Of a stretch of 64,000 bases of DNA, positions 26,501 through 41,500 are shown piece after piece. The DNA is taken from assembly GCA_002633005.1 (NCBI GenBank), contig NMRA01000108.1:467304-531303 (forward strand). Direction: 5' to 3'. Every line of letters begins with the position of its first letter. Position 1 is the first letter of the stretch. This DNA comes from Phoronis australis (lineage: Eukaryota > Phoronida > Phoronidae). The position numbers were made by a program, and so were the translations under genes. Under the pieces are notes generated by a model that did not search any database, was not told the origin of the DNA, and was given only the letters and a program-made list of their open reading frames with translations.

Positions 26501-29500
26501 ATCTTCTCGCGCAAGTTTTACGTTATTTTGCGACTGTTTAAAGCCAGCCCCGTACTTGTTCATGGCTACGCTCATTCCGAGCATTTCATCATTTAAGTTC
26601 ATCATGCACAAGAAAGTGTCTGTGCGCTCATTCTTAAAAATTTGCATGCGTTCACCATCCAGCGAGATTTCATACCCATCCACAAGGTCTGTTGAAACAT
26701 TGTGTGTTCCTTCTTTGTTATGAACTGCGGCAAACATTTTCACGGGAATTTTTGCCTTGTCCTCAACTCTCACAGTGTCTTTTAATTTTAGCTCGACAGC
26801 CATACTGACAGCCACCACCCACTCTTCACCTCTCATCAGAATCTAAGAGCAATGACATTGTTCAAAAGTGCATCATGAAACAAAACAAAGTTTAGTTTCC
26901 AGCAGCACAGCATAGCCACTAAAGACTTTTATCAAAAGGGCAGAATCATCCTCATTTCAAACATACCGTATCTTGTATTATTCCAACAAGATTTCCACTG
27001 TCACAGTCCAACATATGGACTGTCAATGTTTTTCTCTGAGATTTTCACATCCAATTTGAATTCGAAAGAGGCTCCAAAATTCTGAATACAGTAGCTGCAA
27101 CATTTCATTACGGACAGAATCAGTCAAAACAATTTAATGTGTTCTTGGCTTTGGTGGTGAGCCTTTTAGGCAATCATTTCTATGCTCCAGCAAATCCTCA
27201 GGGGAGTGTGGATTTCTCCCACGTATTTCAGTAGTTCAAGTATTGTCATGGGTGGTACTCACTGGTGGTAACATTCCGGGTATTTGCCCTTCTTATAGAT
27301 CGGTCATCATTTGATACATAATAATCTATGGTATGGTATCCATTTTTGTGCTGGCCAAAGTATTTTTAAATGTTAGTCTGAATTGTGAATGTTCAGCAAC
27401 ATTGAAAAACCACCGTGACTGTGAGGAAAACAACCCACTTGGTTGTAACTTTTGTTCATCCGACTTTAAAGGTCTATTGCTAACAAGTAAAAATTGAGAA
27501 ATATATACTTAATTCACTCCTTGCATATGATAAAAAGTCAAAATACATTTAAAGCCCTAGATAAGCGTGTGTGAGCCAATGCAAACACCAGTGGCCTGTT
27601 GCATGAAACAGTCCCAAATAGGTACTCAACTAAGTTCCCCAACTCCTTTTCATAATTGTCTCGTTCTTTAGGCACAGATGTAATATTTTTTCTGTAATTT
27701 TATCTTTATTATGAGCTCTTCTTTGACTAATGGCGTTTTCTAATAACATAACTAAAAACTGAGCTCTTAATTCCATCAAAACAATTACGGACTTAGTCCT
27801 TAAATTGGGGGCGTTGCATCAAAAGATCCCTACATATTTTCAAAAATATTGAGAATTCAATGCAGAGTTCACACTCGATTTGTATCAAACCCAAGAACTG
27901 AATTGGAAATGAAACAAAAACAACAAAAGAAAGGACAATCAGTGATTTCACAAACCCGCAAATACTTAGTGGATCTAGAGAATTAGCCGAGTCCCTATTT
28001 GGGACTGTTTCATGCAACCGGGCACAGCAGTGGCGGATTTAGAGGAGGGCCAAGGGGGCCCCCCTTAAACTCAAAATCGTGGACAGTATAGCTACTAATG
28101 AAATGGTTAAAAATTACATAATTTTCATTATAGTTGTTATGGTAGAGGGGGAGATACAGCAACAGATGCCCAACGGCCAGATGCCAGACAGAGATAACAG
28201 CAATGTGCACTCACATAGTTATGTATGCACGGGCATCATAAGCGATAGGATAAGGCAATTGTATTTGAGAATGCACACAACTGTCAGCACCACACGCCAG
28301 GAAGAGTGCGCATTGTCTCTCAGCAGAAGGCTATGACAACAGAATGCGGAAATGTAAACTAACCTTGAAGACAACCAGTTTGTGACCATCAGTCGACAGG
28401 CATTCATTGAATATGTTCCAAGAAAAGTTGTCTCTCGACCTTCGTGCATGAAGTTGCCAAGCATACACTTCATGTATGTCACCCTCAAGTTTCTTAATGT
28501 CTTCTGGAGCCAGTATTTCTGACCTACGCAAATCATTGAATACCACTCGACCATCTATACCCTTTACGCCCAAATCAACTGCAGCTCTCTTCCTTTGCAT
28601 ACGTGTCATCCGGGTAAAAGCAATATTCTTAAGCAGTTTGTTTATGTCACCAGATGCAGCACTGATTTGTGACCACCAGCGAAAAAGGAAGCGAAATTTC
28701 TGGTATTCTGAGGTGCAAGCATCCGTATCTTGAAGAAAATCGGCCATATCGCTCTCAGAGAATATGAGATCACTCTCAAAGTGGTCCGACCATTTCTTAA
28801 CATCATCATCAAGAAATGTCTGAGCACGGCTAGTCATCTTTGTCCAAACAAACCCCTTTCCTTTTTCTTTAGGAGGGCTCTCCAAGGCTGGTGGTATTTC
28901 CACCGTTTTACCTGCAAAGTTGCAATCACAATGTGAGCTCAAATGCACAAACACTTTGCGAATTGTATACTATCCTACAAAATAACTCTTGTTGTAATGT
29001 TGAAACATGCAAGTAATGCATTATGTAAAAACTGTGCGCCTGTCAAGCCAACAAGTTTCAAGAAGAGTAATAAAGACAACGGACCAACTGTTTAATGGCT
29101 CTCAACACAAAGAAAGAATTAAGGGCAGTCTGCACAACAGTCGTGAAGCTGTGTGGCCATTGTAGCGTCAACCTGATAGAAGAATTTCTTAATCAACAAA
29201 TTGGTCATTTTAATTTAATTTACCAGGAAAGCAGATTTTGTTTGCCCTGTCAGTCTAAGTGTTCACCCTGCTCATGTTTTCTTATTTTCAATCTGCCTTA
29301 TATCACATTTTAAATATAAACTCTAAGGGGCTCCATGGAATCACGCAATTGAATATCTGATACGAATCCTTGTGCAATTCTTTTCCGATGGCTTAACTAT
29401 CTAATCTTTCCTTTTAATTGCCCATTTCAATTTTCCAAGTGTGTACAACCGAATCTAATCAAATCAACATTCACGAAAATCAATAAATCTCAGTACCAGT

Positions 29501-32500
29501 GACCTAAAATAATAATTAATTCTGTCCTCCCATGTGCTCGCAAGCAGTAATTCAAGCATAAGCATACTCACCAGTTTTGGCTGAATCGATGGCTACATTG
29601 AATAAGTTAGCAATCATTTCGCACTCATTGGAGTCGATGCCTCTTATGTCTAACCACTTGTCAAACAAGCGGGACAACTTAGGCACGGTATGCTTATCAG
29701 TTTCGCAGAAATATTTGATCAAATCCTCTTTAGTTATTTCTGACTTTGGGGATATTTCAGCAGCTGTAAAATACCATTAAATAATCGAATAACAATGGCT
29801 TCTACCTAAACTTTAAAATTCATATTAATGCAGACTTTGAACAATAAAGAATGAAATATGTTCTTTTTTCAGTACATTTTGGTACTAAAACGGAGTGGAA
29901 ACAATTCCATGGCGACTCCACCTCAACTGTAGTTACGATCACCTCAACTCTAGTCCTGGACTAGCAAACCTACATTACAAATCACAGGCCTGAGCTCCTA
30001 AGCTCCAAATCAGCTCTGAAAGTCCTCCATACCCACATTGCAAAAAATACATCAAATTCCAATCCCACACCTGAGTGCAGGTGAATAATCAGGTCCCTCA
30101 GGGTATGGATTTTGGTAATAGGGTATGGAATATGTTTGACCCCTGTGGAGTTCAGGAACACAGGCACGGAATTTTAACATGGATTTGTTGTTTACTTGCC
30201 CTGAACCATGGCTTAGGGGAACAAAGTAGGAATTTAGAGGATGAATAGTTTCTACTCCCTGGGAAATACAAATCCTATCTACAGCGGCATTAAAAACTGT
30301 GCTTTCATTCTGACAAAAAAGGTTTCATTTAGGCCACATTCAGCTTTGAAACTTGTCTCAAATTGTTCTTTAGTCAAATTGGAGATGATTTCAAGGCTTT
30401 GAAAATTAATGCTGTCAGAACATAATTCCTTCAGACCAAGCTCAGTTTCAGATTGTGTCGTGACATGAAAAGTTATGAACTCGTGGTCTGGTGAAATAAC
30501 GGACAGTCAGTTCTTCCTGAGCCAGAGATCTCAACAGAATAAGGAACACAATAACACCTGACAGTGTCCAATCTTATAGCGGTATTTTTTGATATGCTGA
30601 ATAAAAGTGCCCGTCAAGCCTCAAGAGCCTAACAATGCTGCAGGCTTCATGCAACAGATTATCACATTGTCTTGTTATGCAGCGGGCAACTCAGTTATAT
30701 TCTTAAGTTGTATTCCTCAACTTTTCCCATGTAAACTCAAAAGTGCATGCAGGGCTCGACATAACGAGCTGCAGGTCGCATTTGCGACCTGAAATTTGGA
30801 AATGCGAGCTGAGATTTTTGTCAGCTCGTATCAAGTCGCAAAATGCGACCTGGAATTTCCAACGAATGCGAGCTGAGTTTTTACACTTCTCAACAGATAC
30901 CTGGCAAATACAAAGCAGCTCTTGTTAATCCGACCGTTATTTGGTNNNNNNNNNNNNNNNNNNNNNNNNNNNNNNNNNNNNNNNNNNNNNNNNNNNNNNN
31001 NNNNNNNNNNNNNNNNNNNNNNNNNNNNNNNNNNNNNNNNNNNNNNNNNNNNNNNNNNNNNNNNNNNNNNNNNNNNNNNNNNNNNNNNNNNNNNNNNNNN
31101 NNNNNNNNNNNNNNNNNNNNNNNNNNNNNNNNNNNNNNNNNNNNNNNNNNNNNNNNNNNNNNNNNNNNNNNNNNNNNNNNNNNNNNNNNNNNNNNNNNNN
31201 NNNNNNNNNNNNNNNNNNNNNNNNNNNNNNNNNNNNNNNNNNNNNNNNNNNNNNNNNNNNNNNNNNNNNNNNNNNNNNNNNNNNNNNNNNNNNNNNNNNN
31301 NNNNNNNNNNNNNNNNNNNNNNNNNNNNNNNNNNNNNNNNNNNNNNNNNNNNNNNNNNNNNNNNNNNNNNNNNNNNNNNNNNNNNNNNNNNNNNNNNNNN
31401 NNNNNNNNNNNNNNNNNNNNNNNNNNNNNNNNNNNNNNNNNNNNNNNNNNNNNNNNNNNNNNNNNNNNNNNNNNNNNNNNNNNNNNNNNNNNNNNNNNNN
31501 NNNNNNNNNNNNNNNNNNNNNNNNNNNNNNNNNNNNNNNNNNNNNNNNNNNNNNNNNNNNNNNNNNNNNNNNNNNNNNNNNNNNNNNNNNNNNNNNNNNN
31601 NNNNNNNNNNNNNNNNNNNNNNNNNNNNNNNNNNNNNNNNNNNNNNNNNNNNNNNNNNNNNTGAATAGTTTCTACTCCCTGGGAAATACAAATCCTATCT
31701 ACAGCGGCATTAAAAACTGTGCTTTCATTCTGACAAAAAAGGTTTCATTTAGGCCACATTCAGCTTTGAAACTTGTCTCAAATTGTTCTTTAGTCAAATT
31801 GGAGATGATTTCAAGGCTTTGAAAATTAATGCTGTCAGAACATATTCTTCAGACCAAGCTCAAAGTTTCAGATCGTGTCGTGACATGAAAAGTTATGAAC
31901 TCGTGGTCTGGTGAAATAACGGACATTCAGTTCTTCCTGAGCCAGAGATCTCAACAAAATAAGGAACACAATAACACCTGACAGTGTCCAATTTTATAGC
32001 GGTATTTTTTGATATGCTGAATAAAATGCCCGTCAAGCCTCAAGAGCCTAACAATGCTGCAGGCTTCATGCAACAGATTATCACATTGTCTTGTTACGCA
32101 GCGGGCAACTCAGTTATATTCTTAAGTTGTATTCCTCAACTTTTCCCATGTAAACTCAAAAGTGCATGCCACCAACTCAGTCTCAATAAGTTAACAAATG
32201 CCAGACAAACCAGTGTAACATGTGAACTCGTTGACATAGTCACCATTATCCAATAGTTCATTGATTACAGGGTCAAAGAATTTAGTCTCTCTTGCTGATC
32301 AAGCAGACTTGTACTTTCGAGGGTTGACAATTAAGAGTTACCACGCACTATTTTGTTTTAAAATTTAGTGATCTGGTTGCAGATTATATTTGTTGGAACA
32401 CTATGACCGGTTTTAATATCACCCTTTCACGTTCATGAATTATTTTCAAAAATGCAATTTCAACCTTTTGTTTTTTGAAAGTTAACCATAACATTTGTTT

Positions 32501-35500
32501 TAACACATTATTTACGAGTCAAACATGCGAGGTCTTTGGTCACTTTCAGGCCTCTTGATTCTTGACGGGTTAAAGCAGACTTGAATGACTGTATATCTTC
32601 TCTTTAGCGAATGGAGATATATCTCATGTCAAAAATTAAATCTTGGAGCTTTATTTTGAATAATGGGCCTGTGAAGGCTGATATGTCTCCTGCTTGGTGG
32701 TAAATAGCAAATCTCTGATACACTTTCATACAGAAGTACAGTAAGAATCAGGGCTTGGAATGACCCATGACAAAAAAAGAGGAAAATTTTCATTGCTCCC
32801 AAATTCACATTGCAACCTAAACAACCCTACCTCAACAGATCGAAAGTAAAATTATTATCACAAGATTCCCTGTAATTGTGTGTCGTGTAGGCAAAACGCA
32901 CTCGTCTTAAGCGGGGGGGTGTTATCACCCAACAGTACTATATCAGCAACAACAGTTTGAAAACAAGGTGTAAATCATAATGTGAACAATTATGCATAAG
33001 ATGTCTATAAAATCACATGTTGTGCAACTTATAGAGATGTTCTTTCAACTACAACTGACAAAGATTTTTTTCAGAATTTGTAAACAATGACTTAGTCCAA
33101 TCAGATCACTCAGACCCTGTTGCGTGACTACTTCTCTTGAACTGCAAAACTCGAGTCGGTCAGAATAAGACATAATTTTTATGAAATAAAACATGAAAAA
33201 GTAGAAATAAATTGTAATACATCAATGACAATTTAAAATGTGTTTGCAGTAACGAAAATAGCACTTTGTATCCCATTTCGTCGGCAAGAAGAAAATCTGA
33301 CTCAGGCCTAGCAGCCAACTTGGGCAAGTACAGGCCCGCGCCTGCACGTGGGATCAAACAAAAGAATGTCATACACCACCCACATCCCACGATTCCACTG
33401 CTGTTACATTCCGAATCCAACGCATTACGAGTTGCAGTTGAACTTACTTTTAGAAAGCGTTTTTCTTTCTTGTGTTTCGTTGTTTTCAGTGGTTCTCCAA
33501 GGCAATTCGGCAACTCACGCTGTAATCGTCCCTCTCGCAAAGTTTATACAGCGCAAACGCTAACTTTAAGTTGTTTGCAAACACATTGACCGATTCTTTT
33601 ATTCACTTCTTCCACAAAATATTTTTTTTTTACCCAAGCTCCACACATTTTTGGCTGCAGAATCCCACTATTTGTCACAGCGATTTAATACCACATGCAG
33701 ACGCCATTGATGAATCACGCTATCCCAGGTGCCTTGGCAATGACGATTTTGGTTCCTCCGAAACGTAAAAAGCAGTTTCCGCTTTTAGTCATCAGCAACG
33801 CCGAGGTAAGAAAACAATTTGCCACGGAAATTTTATCGCAAATCCGATCTTTTTCCGCAGAAATATAACAAAAATGCGTGGAGGCAACAAGAGAAAAAAG
33901 CGGAAATCTGCGTTTCCACAGAAAATTCCAAGCTCTGAAGAATACCTAGTTCAATCACAAAATTACCAGCAATTGTTTTTTCAGAAATTCACATTCAAAT
34001 TTTTGCAAAAAGGTAGTCAAGTAACATCCTATAAAAGATCAGGGCTCGACATAACGAGCTGCAGGTCGCATTTGCGACCTGAAATTTGCAAATGCAAGCT
34101 GAGATTTTTGTCAGCTCGTATAAAGTTGCAAAATGTGACCTGGAATTTCCAACAAATGCAAGCTGAGTTTTTACACTTCTTGGCAGATACCTGGCAAATA
34201 TAAAGCAACTCTTGTTAATCCGACCGTAATTTGGTTGTTGCCAAATCCATGTTCAAAAGAACACTAATTGAGAACAGCCCTCCCGATATAGCAAGCAAGT
34301 TGCGTGAACATGGGATATGCAGAATCTTTGACACGTTTTTCATTGGCTAACATTTTTGGCCATTTTTGCAAATTTCCGGATTCGCCGAAGAAAGTTTCGG
34401 GCAACTGCATAACACATGAAAAAACGTCACAAAACAGCGGTTTTTCTACTAATTCTTAAGTGATCAACTTACCAAACTTTGTGGTGGACGAATATGTTTA
34501 TTTTTCGGGTAAGATGTCCTTATTTCGTGTACCAAATATCCACGACAATATCCCTGATATCGCACTGCGGCACTGCTGGTCGGTCCCGTTGTTAGCGCGC
34601 AAGCGGTCCTGGCATACAATCGTGACTTAGAGATGTGCGTCTAATTTTTATTGCATAAGACAGCCAAAGTGAAAATAACAACCCTATTAATTGCCAAAAT
34701 GACGGCCACGTCTTTACTTTCAGTTGGCAAGAAATTCTCAAACCCTTTACTTGTTTCTGGGGCACCGTGAGCGAGTCTTTTACACATTGTTGCCAATGTA
34801 AAGTGTAGGCCTACTCCAGCATGAACTCACGCGTGCACACCACTTCAAAGCTGCACATCAAAAGAGAACAGTGACAGTCCTAAATGAAAGAGTATACCGG
34901 CTTGGCTCTGTTAAGCACCCGGGTGCCAGTGGTTTATTTGGAAACGAACTCAGATTCCTGGCAGTTATAAAAGACCCGATGCCTTACAATATTCCACGGG
35001 ACTGATATAACCCAGGACTGATATTTTACTGTACCCATGTTTCCCGAGGTCAAGGTTACCTAAACCCTATATTCTATGCCCGTAGCCAGCTATTGCAACT
35101 AAACAGATACTAGATGCAAAATTGTGGTTATCGAACTATTTATTTTTGTCTTCATACACCCCCCTCCGCACCCCCACCCCGGCAAATTTTCGCTCCCCGG
35201 ACCACCGTTGCCGTAAAATGTTCATACTCCAATAGAAACAATCTTGTTCCGGCTGAAGCGAGCAATTAAAAACAAAATTATTCCGGGTGGCTAAAAAGGG
35301 TACAGTGTAGGTAACGATATAGAGAAAGCCACCCCTACTAGATGGACTTTGCCTCGCAAAATCGTATTATTATAACGTTTCTTACCATTGTAGTCTTATA
35401 ATATCTTATTACTGCAAACACTCAGGTTAACGACTATGCTCACGCACAAACCTACTCCCTACCTTTGAAGTATGTCATAATAAGCACTCACTGATCGATC

Positions 35501-38500
35501 TACTAAGCGTTCCCCATCAACTTTTGAGAATTTCCAATTAAGCGACAACAGTTCAGGCTAGCGCCCATCATAGCCCACTACAAACGACTGCACGTGGTTT
35601 AAAATTGACACACAGTCTATTTGTTGTGTCACTCTCATTTTACACAACAAATTCAGTTTTCAAAAAGCGTCTTTTTTCAATATGTAAAAATTAAATGCCG
35701 GCTTTATAGTTAACATGTGTGTAGTTTAATGACTGATCCATTTTTCTCGTACTTGGAAGGTACCGAGGAGCAAACTCGCCATTACCCGATGGAAACTCGC
35801 ACGGAGGGAGTCGGTAATTATTTCGAGGCAATATTTATTTTATGGAAAACTAATTGTTGAGTACGTAAACAGCATAAGTACCACATTTTTGTTGTGAAAT
35901 TTGCACTGAATTGTTCCCGCGCATCCAAATAGGTCATTCGGTTAGGGCATCGTTTCATGGATTTTTCTCGAATGAAGTTACTCAAACGTCAAGTTAAGTT
36001 GCAAAACTTGGGCTGCGAACAAAAAGTGGAGGGAATTTGCACTCCGAGTTAGTTTGAATCTTTAACGACTTTCATGACAGCCAGTAGCAGGTCAGACCCA
36101 GCAAAATCCTGGATACTTTTTCAACGGGCATTTTCTCGCTTTTCACATCGCAAACTTTAGCTACTCAAATGTACGTGTCAGTTAGGGAGCACTGATTAAA
36201 CTTTCATGTCAGCACCTTGCTTTTCGCTCTAAAGCCTTTCAATGGCGGTCGTAAAGAACAGTAACACAGTACCTGCATGAACGAAGTCAATTTTGCGACC
36301 TGAAATTTGTGAGTATTTAACGCTGCAGGTAAAAGCATAACCTAAACGTTTTCTCACTCAGATCTAAAAAATCAAATTTGGCAGGAAAATTTTGCGACCT
36401 GGCATTTATGAATGCGAGCTGGATTTTAAAAATACGACCTTGGATTTTGGCTAGGTCGCAAAATGCGACCTGGCTATTTCAATAGCGTCGAGCCCTGATG
36501 ATGCAATACTTTAAGGCGTGAATTAAGATTTTCCAGCCATCGAAGATTCAGAAAATATATACTTCCATTACATGGTTTAATTGAAAAGTGTTGCCGCAAG
36601 ATCGTTCACAGAGAAACAACAAAATGTCAACATTTCTTGTGAACTGAAAATGGAAGTTATTTGATAAAATGTAAAAGGCCTTCATGTCGAAGGTTGACAA
36701 TTACCTTACTAGTAAGTAACTATGCAAATTTTGAACTAATTCCTTCTAAAGAAAAATATTTACCAGGATATCCTGTGGGTTCAGCCCTTCTCGGAGGAAT
36801 GAGATCAACGTCCCAGCACACAAAAAACTTGTCACCGTCTAGGTCACTTCCTGCTATTTCGTCGGCATGAGGTCGATCACCTATTGAGATCAGAAAGATT
36901 TCATGGCACATAAAATAACTTCATGTTCAGCAGGTTTCCTTCAAACTTCCATTTCCTTCTCTTTAATGATGGGTTATAGAAACAGCTGTTACACATAACG
37001 GGAATGAGCACATTTTGGTCAAATGAACCACAACCTTCTTGATAAAAATATCTAAAGCCTTGAGTGGCACATAAATTCACAAGTACACTCCGGTGACCTA
37101 AAGTCGTGAATATAAGCATGAAAAGCAGCTGATTGTCATACTACCCAATGTCCGTTAGCAACTGCTCTTGTGATGTGATGGACAAGTATCAGCCTTCACA
37201 AATATACATGTTTTTCCAGTCTTAACCAGTGTTTGTCTCCGTATGCAGAGTTTTGAAAGGGCCGCTCACATCGCCGGCCATTTTAAATGAGGCCCTAAAG
37301 TCGTGACCGTTTCGTTTAGACGGAAATGCACGAAGTAAGGCCACGCAAATCAACTACAGTGATTACAGTTAATCTAGACAACATAAAAATGCATTGCATT
37401 GTTTATTAATTCAGTTTCAATTGAAATAAATTGTTATGTGTTTTGCACCTGCAATTCCGATGTGCACAGAGATTTTCAATGAGGATGTTTCGGTAAAAAC
37501 ATTAAGAACCCAGCATCAATTATCTCTCTGTATTTTATTGCTTTGGCTTTACAAAACTTGATCGACCCTGGGTCATTTTGACACATTGTTCAAGCTACCC
37601 CTGGAGCGCGTGTTTGAGCAAATCTGAACGATGTATATTTTCGAAAATAAATTCTGAACATGCACAAAAAAGTGGATTTGTGAAATATGCTGTTTTTAAG
37701 ATACATTTGAAAATAGAAGCCACTCACTCACTGTTTATTATGATATTGTGAATATCAACATGTCCCGGTATTCGTTTGACGTTTGTTAAGCAGACGAATG
37801 CTGGAAACTTCAACGCCAGATGTCGCGGGACCGCGCAGAAGAGGAAATAACATCATTCACGACTTTAGGGCACTCACGGCTTTAGGACCTCCAACGATAT
37901 TAGCACTTAGTTGACACAATATCAGATTTATCTTCAGAAGAAAATTTCAAATTTAATGTCAAGCACAGCCCTAGAAAAATATCCAAATTTGGCAACCATC
38001 TTAGCATCATACCTCACAAATGGCTGTTCAGAGTCACATGAAACTTTCAGATGCTATGTTTTAGGCATTGTTCTCAAAGACACTGTAATTAATTGTTTTT
38101 AAAATGTTCTACATTTGCAAGATGGCTATCAACAAAAGAACTTTTAAGATCTGCATAAAACGAAAACAAAATATTTTGGAAAAATATGACTGAGTTTTGA
38201 TAATTCATCTTGAACATTACATATGTGTTTCCCATGAGTTTTGCAAGGAACGTGGTGGTGAATGGCGGACAGGGTGCAAACTCCGTTGCCGCGAATATGA
38301 GAAATGGAATCCCCCTATTAGCTGGGTTTCAAAAGGAGCGTGGTGGTGAATGCTCGACGCGGATGCGGAACCCGGCACCACATGCAAGCATGAGATGAAG
38401 TAAGATCCTCCTATCGGGAGGGGGGGTTGGGAGCTGACCTTCCCCAGGCAAAATTTGAAGATTAGATGTAATTGGGTGCAGTTTGCTCATCATAGACAAC

Positions 38501-41500
38501 ATAGACAAGACCTTAACCCATGCAAGCATCATGTCAAGTAGTGAAAGTCTCTGGGTAAAGAACACTTCGCAAGACGATTTGGCAATCGAAGTGTCCGGCG
38601 TGATCTGTGTCACATTTGAGTACAAAAACCAGACTGAGTGTTAAATTCCAGTTATCCACGAAGTGACAAAGAACAAAAAATATTTGAACTTTGTAGACGT
38701 TTTTGCGTGGCGGTGAAGTTTCCCGTCACGATTAGGTGTGTGGCGGTCAATTTGAGTATGATTTACGAGTGGCGGGGCCAAAACGAGCGTGGCAGGCCAC
38801 TCAGAAGTTTACGCACAGGGGAAACCCTACACTAAATAAAATTTGACCATGGTATTTGTGCTAACAGTGCACTTTTCTTTTTTGCAAAATTTCATTAGAA
38901 CGACATGACCCAATTAGTAACAAATTGATAAAAAGTTGAAAATCCAATTCTACAGGCTATCTACCTTCAGAAAGTATATACTGTTTTTACTAAGTTACAT
39001 TAAGTTTGTTAAATGCAGTCAGGCTTGTTGGTAAGGTCCTGCATAACTTCAACAGCCAAATTTTCAAAAGAAGACAGGATACCACAAACCAGGGTTCGAC
39101 ATAACGAGCTGCAGGCCGCATTTGCGACCTGAAATTAGGAAATGCGAGCTGAGATTTTTGTCAGCTTGTATCAAGTCGCAAAATGTGACCTGGAATTTCC
39201 AACGAATGCTAGCTGAGTTTGTACACTTCTCGGCAGAAATCCTGGCAAAGATAAACCACGTACTCTTGTTAATCCGACCGTTACTTGCTTGGTGCCAAAT
39301 CCAAGTTCAAAAGAACATTAATCGAGAACAGCCTCCCGTTCAGTAACGTAGGACCTCGCTAAAAATCAAAGACTTCGCGAGATTACGTGAGATATTGCCA
39401 TGCATTTTAAATAAAAACATGTGACTTTGACTAGGTTTTAAGTCCTAGTGTAGGTCCCGGCGTCTACTGAACGCACGCCAGCCCTACCGATGAGATGTGC
39501 AGAATCGATCTTTGACGCATTTCATTGGCTAACAATTTTCGGTCACTTCTGCAAATTTCCGGATTCGCCAAAGAAAGTTTCGGGCCACTGCATAACAAAT
39601 GATAAAACATCACAAAACAGCGGTGTTTCTACTAATTCTTGAGCGATCAACTTACCAAACTTTGTGGTTGACAAATAGGTTTATTTTTCGCGTAAGATGT
39701 CTTTATTACATCGATGTACCAAATATCCACGACAATATCCCTGATATCGCACTGCGGCACTAGTCGATCCCGTCGTTAGCGCGCAAGTGGTCCTGGCAGA
39801 CAATCGTGACTTAGAGATGTGCGTCTCGTTTTTATCGCATAAGACAGCCAAAGTGAAAATGACAGCCCTATTAATTGCCAAACTACGGCCACGTCTTTAC
39901 TTTCAGTTGCCAAGAAATTCTCAAACCCTTTTACTTGTTTCTGGGGTTACGTGCGCGAAATATGATTTGTCTCACACGTGGTTGCCAACGAAAAGTGTAG
40001 GCCTACTACAGCGATTCAAGTGCGTGAACTCACGCGTGCACACCAATTCAAAGCTGCACATCAAAAGAGAACAGCGACAGTCCTAAATGAAAGAGTATAC
40101 CGGCTTGGCTCTGTTAAGCACCCAGGTGCCAGTGGTTTATTTGAAAATGAACTCATAGATTCCCGATGGTTATAAAAGACACGATGCTTTACGATATTCC
40201 TCGGGACCGATATAACCCAGAACTGATATTTTCCTGTTCCGATGTTTCCCGAGCTTGATGTTTCCCAAACCTTGTATTCTATGCCCGTAGCCAGCTATTG
40301 CAATTAAACGGGTACTAGATGCAAAACTGTGGTTAGCGAACTTTTAATTCTTGTCTTCATACACTTTTCTCAATATATAACAAGAGCAACGCAGAGCGTT
40401 GAAATGCGCCCACAATTGCATTGCATACGGTATCCTTTTAGGGTTGTTTATTGGTACCATAAAGTGGCCAGTAGAGGGCATACATGTAGTATGTTGTACT
40501 TTGCAAAATGGAAAGGCATGGTCATTGTCTCCTCAATAGGCTAGGGGCAAAATGTGAGTGATCTTCATAATACAAGCACATCCTATACATCAGTTGCTTA
40601 AAGCACCACAGAAACATAGAATTAAAAAAAAAATTACCAACATACGAGATTAGCACAGCATTAGAATGCCAGAAACAAATTTCTACTTGGAAATTTTCCG
40701 TCATAGTTACGAAGTAACACAAAGTATACACCTGAAGACCTATGAAAATACAGAGGTCAATGTAAAATACTAAAATTGCCAATAGAGGCATACCAGTAGT
40801 CAGAATCATCCTAAAGTCGTCATCGTCCGTTGTCAACATCACATAAATACACTTGCTAAATTAAGTAAAGATCCTGCAAACGGTTTGGGAGATACAGCCA
40901 TGGGCACAAAAAAAAACTGCCACTAGGAGGTGGCACAGTAATCAAAGTCACGGGAAATTCAGTGTCAACCGTCCTCTTCATAGTAAGAACATACATGCCA
41001 ATTTTCACAATCATACTTATAGCGGTTTGGTTGATAGAGGGGTGGACGCCAAAAAACAGACTCAAAAACAGTAAAAATGGCCACTGGGTGTCGCAAACTA
41101 GGTGGAATCCATCCGAAAACTGGAGGATAGCGTCATCGCACTAATAGGTGCCTACATACTAAATTTCATGAAAATCCGTTAAGGACTTGTGAAGATACAG
41201 AGGTAAACGTAAAAAAATAAAATTGCCACTATGGGGCACACTGGTAGGCGGAGCCGTCCAAAAGTCGTCATCATCTGTTGTTAACATAATATAAATACAC
41301 TTATTAAATTTCGTAAAGATCCTGCGAACGGTTTAGGAGATACAGCCATAGGCGCAAAAAAAACAAAACTGCCACTAGGAGGCGCCACAGTAGTCCAAAT
41401 CGTCTGAAAATCATCGTCAACCGTCCTCTACATAGTATGCATATACAAGCCAATTTTCACAATCATCCTTCGAGCGGTTTGGTTGATAGATGGGGTGGAC

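Noticed and set aside
30843-31822. Long open frames over the N gap
   Set aside because: They consist almost entirely of undetermined bases.
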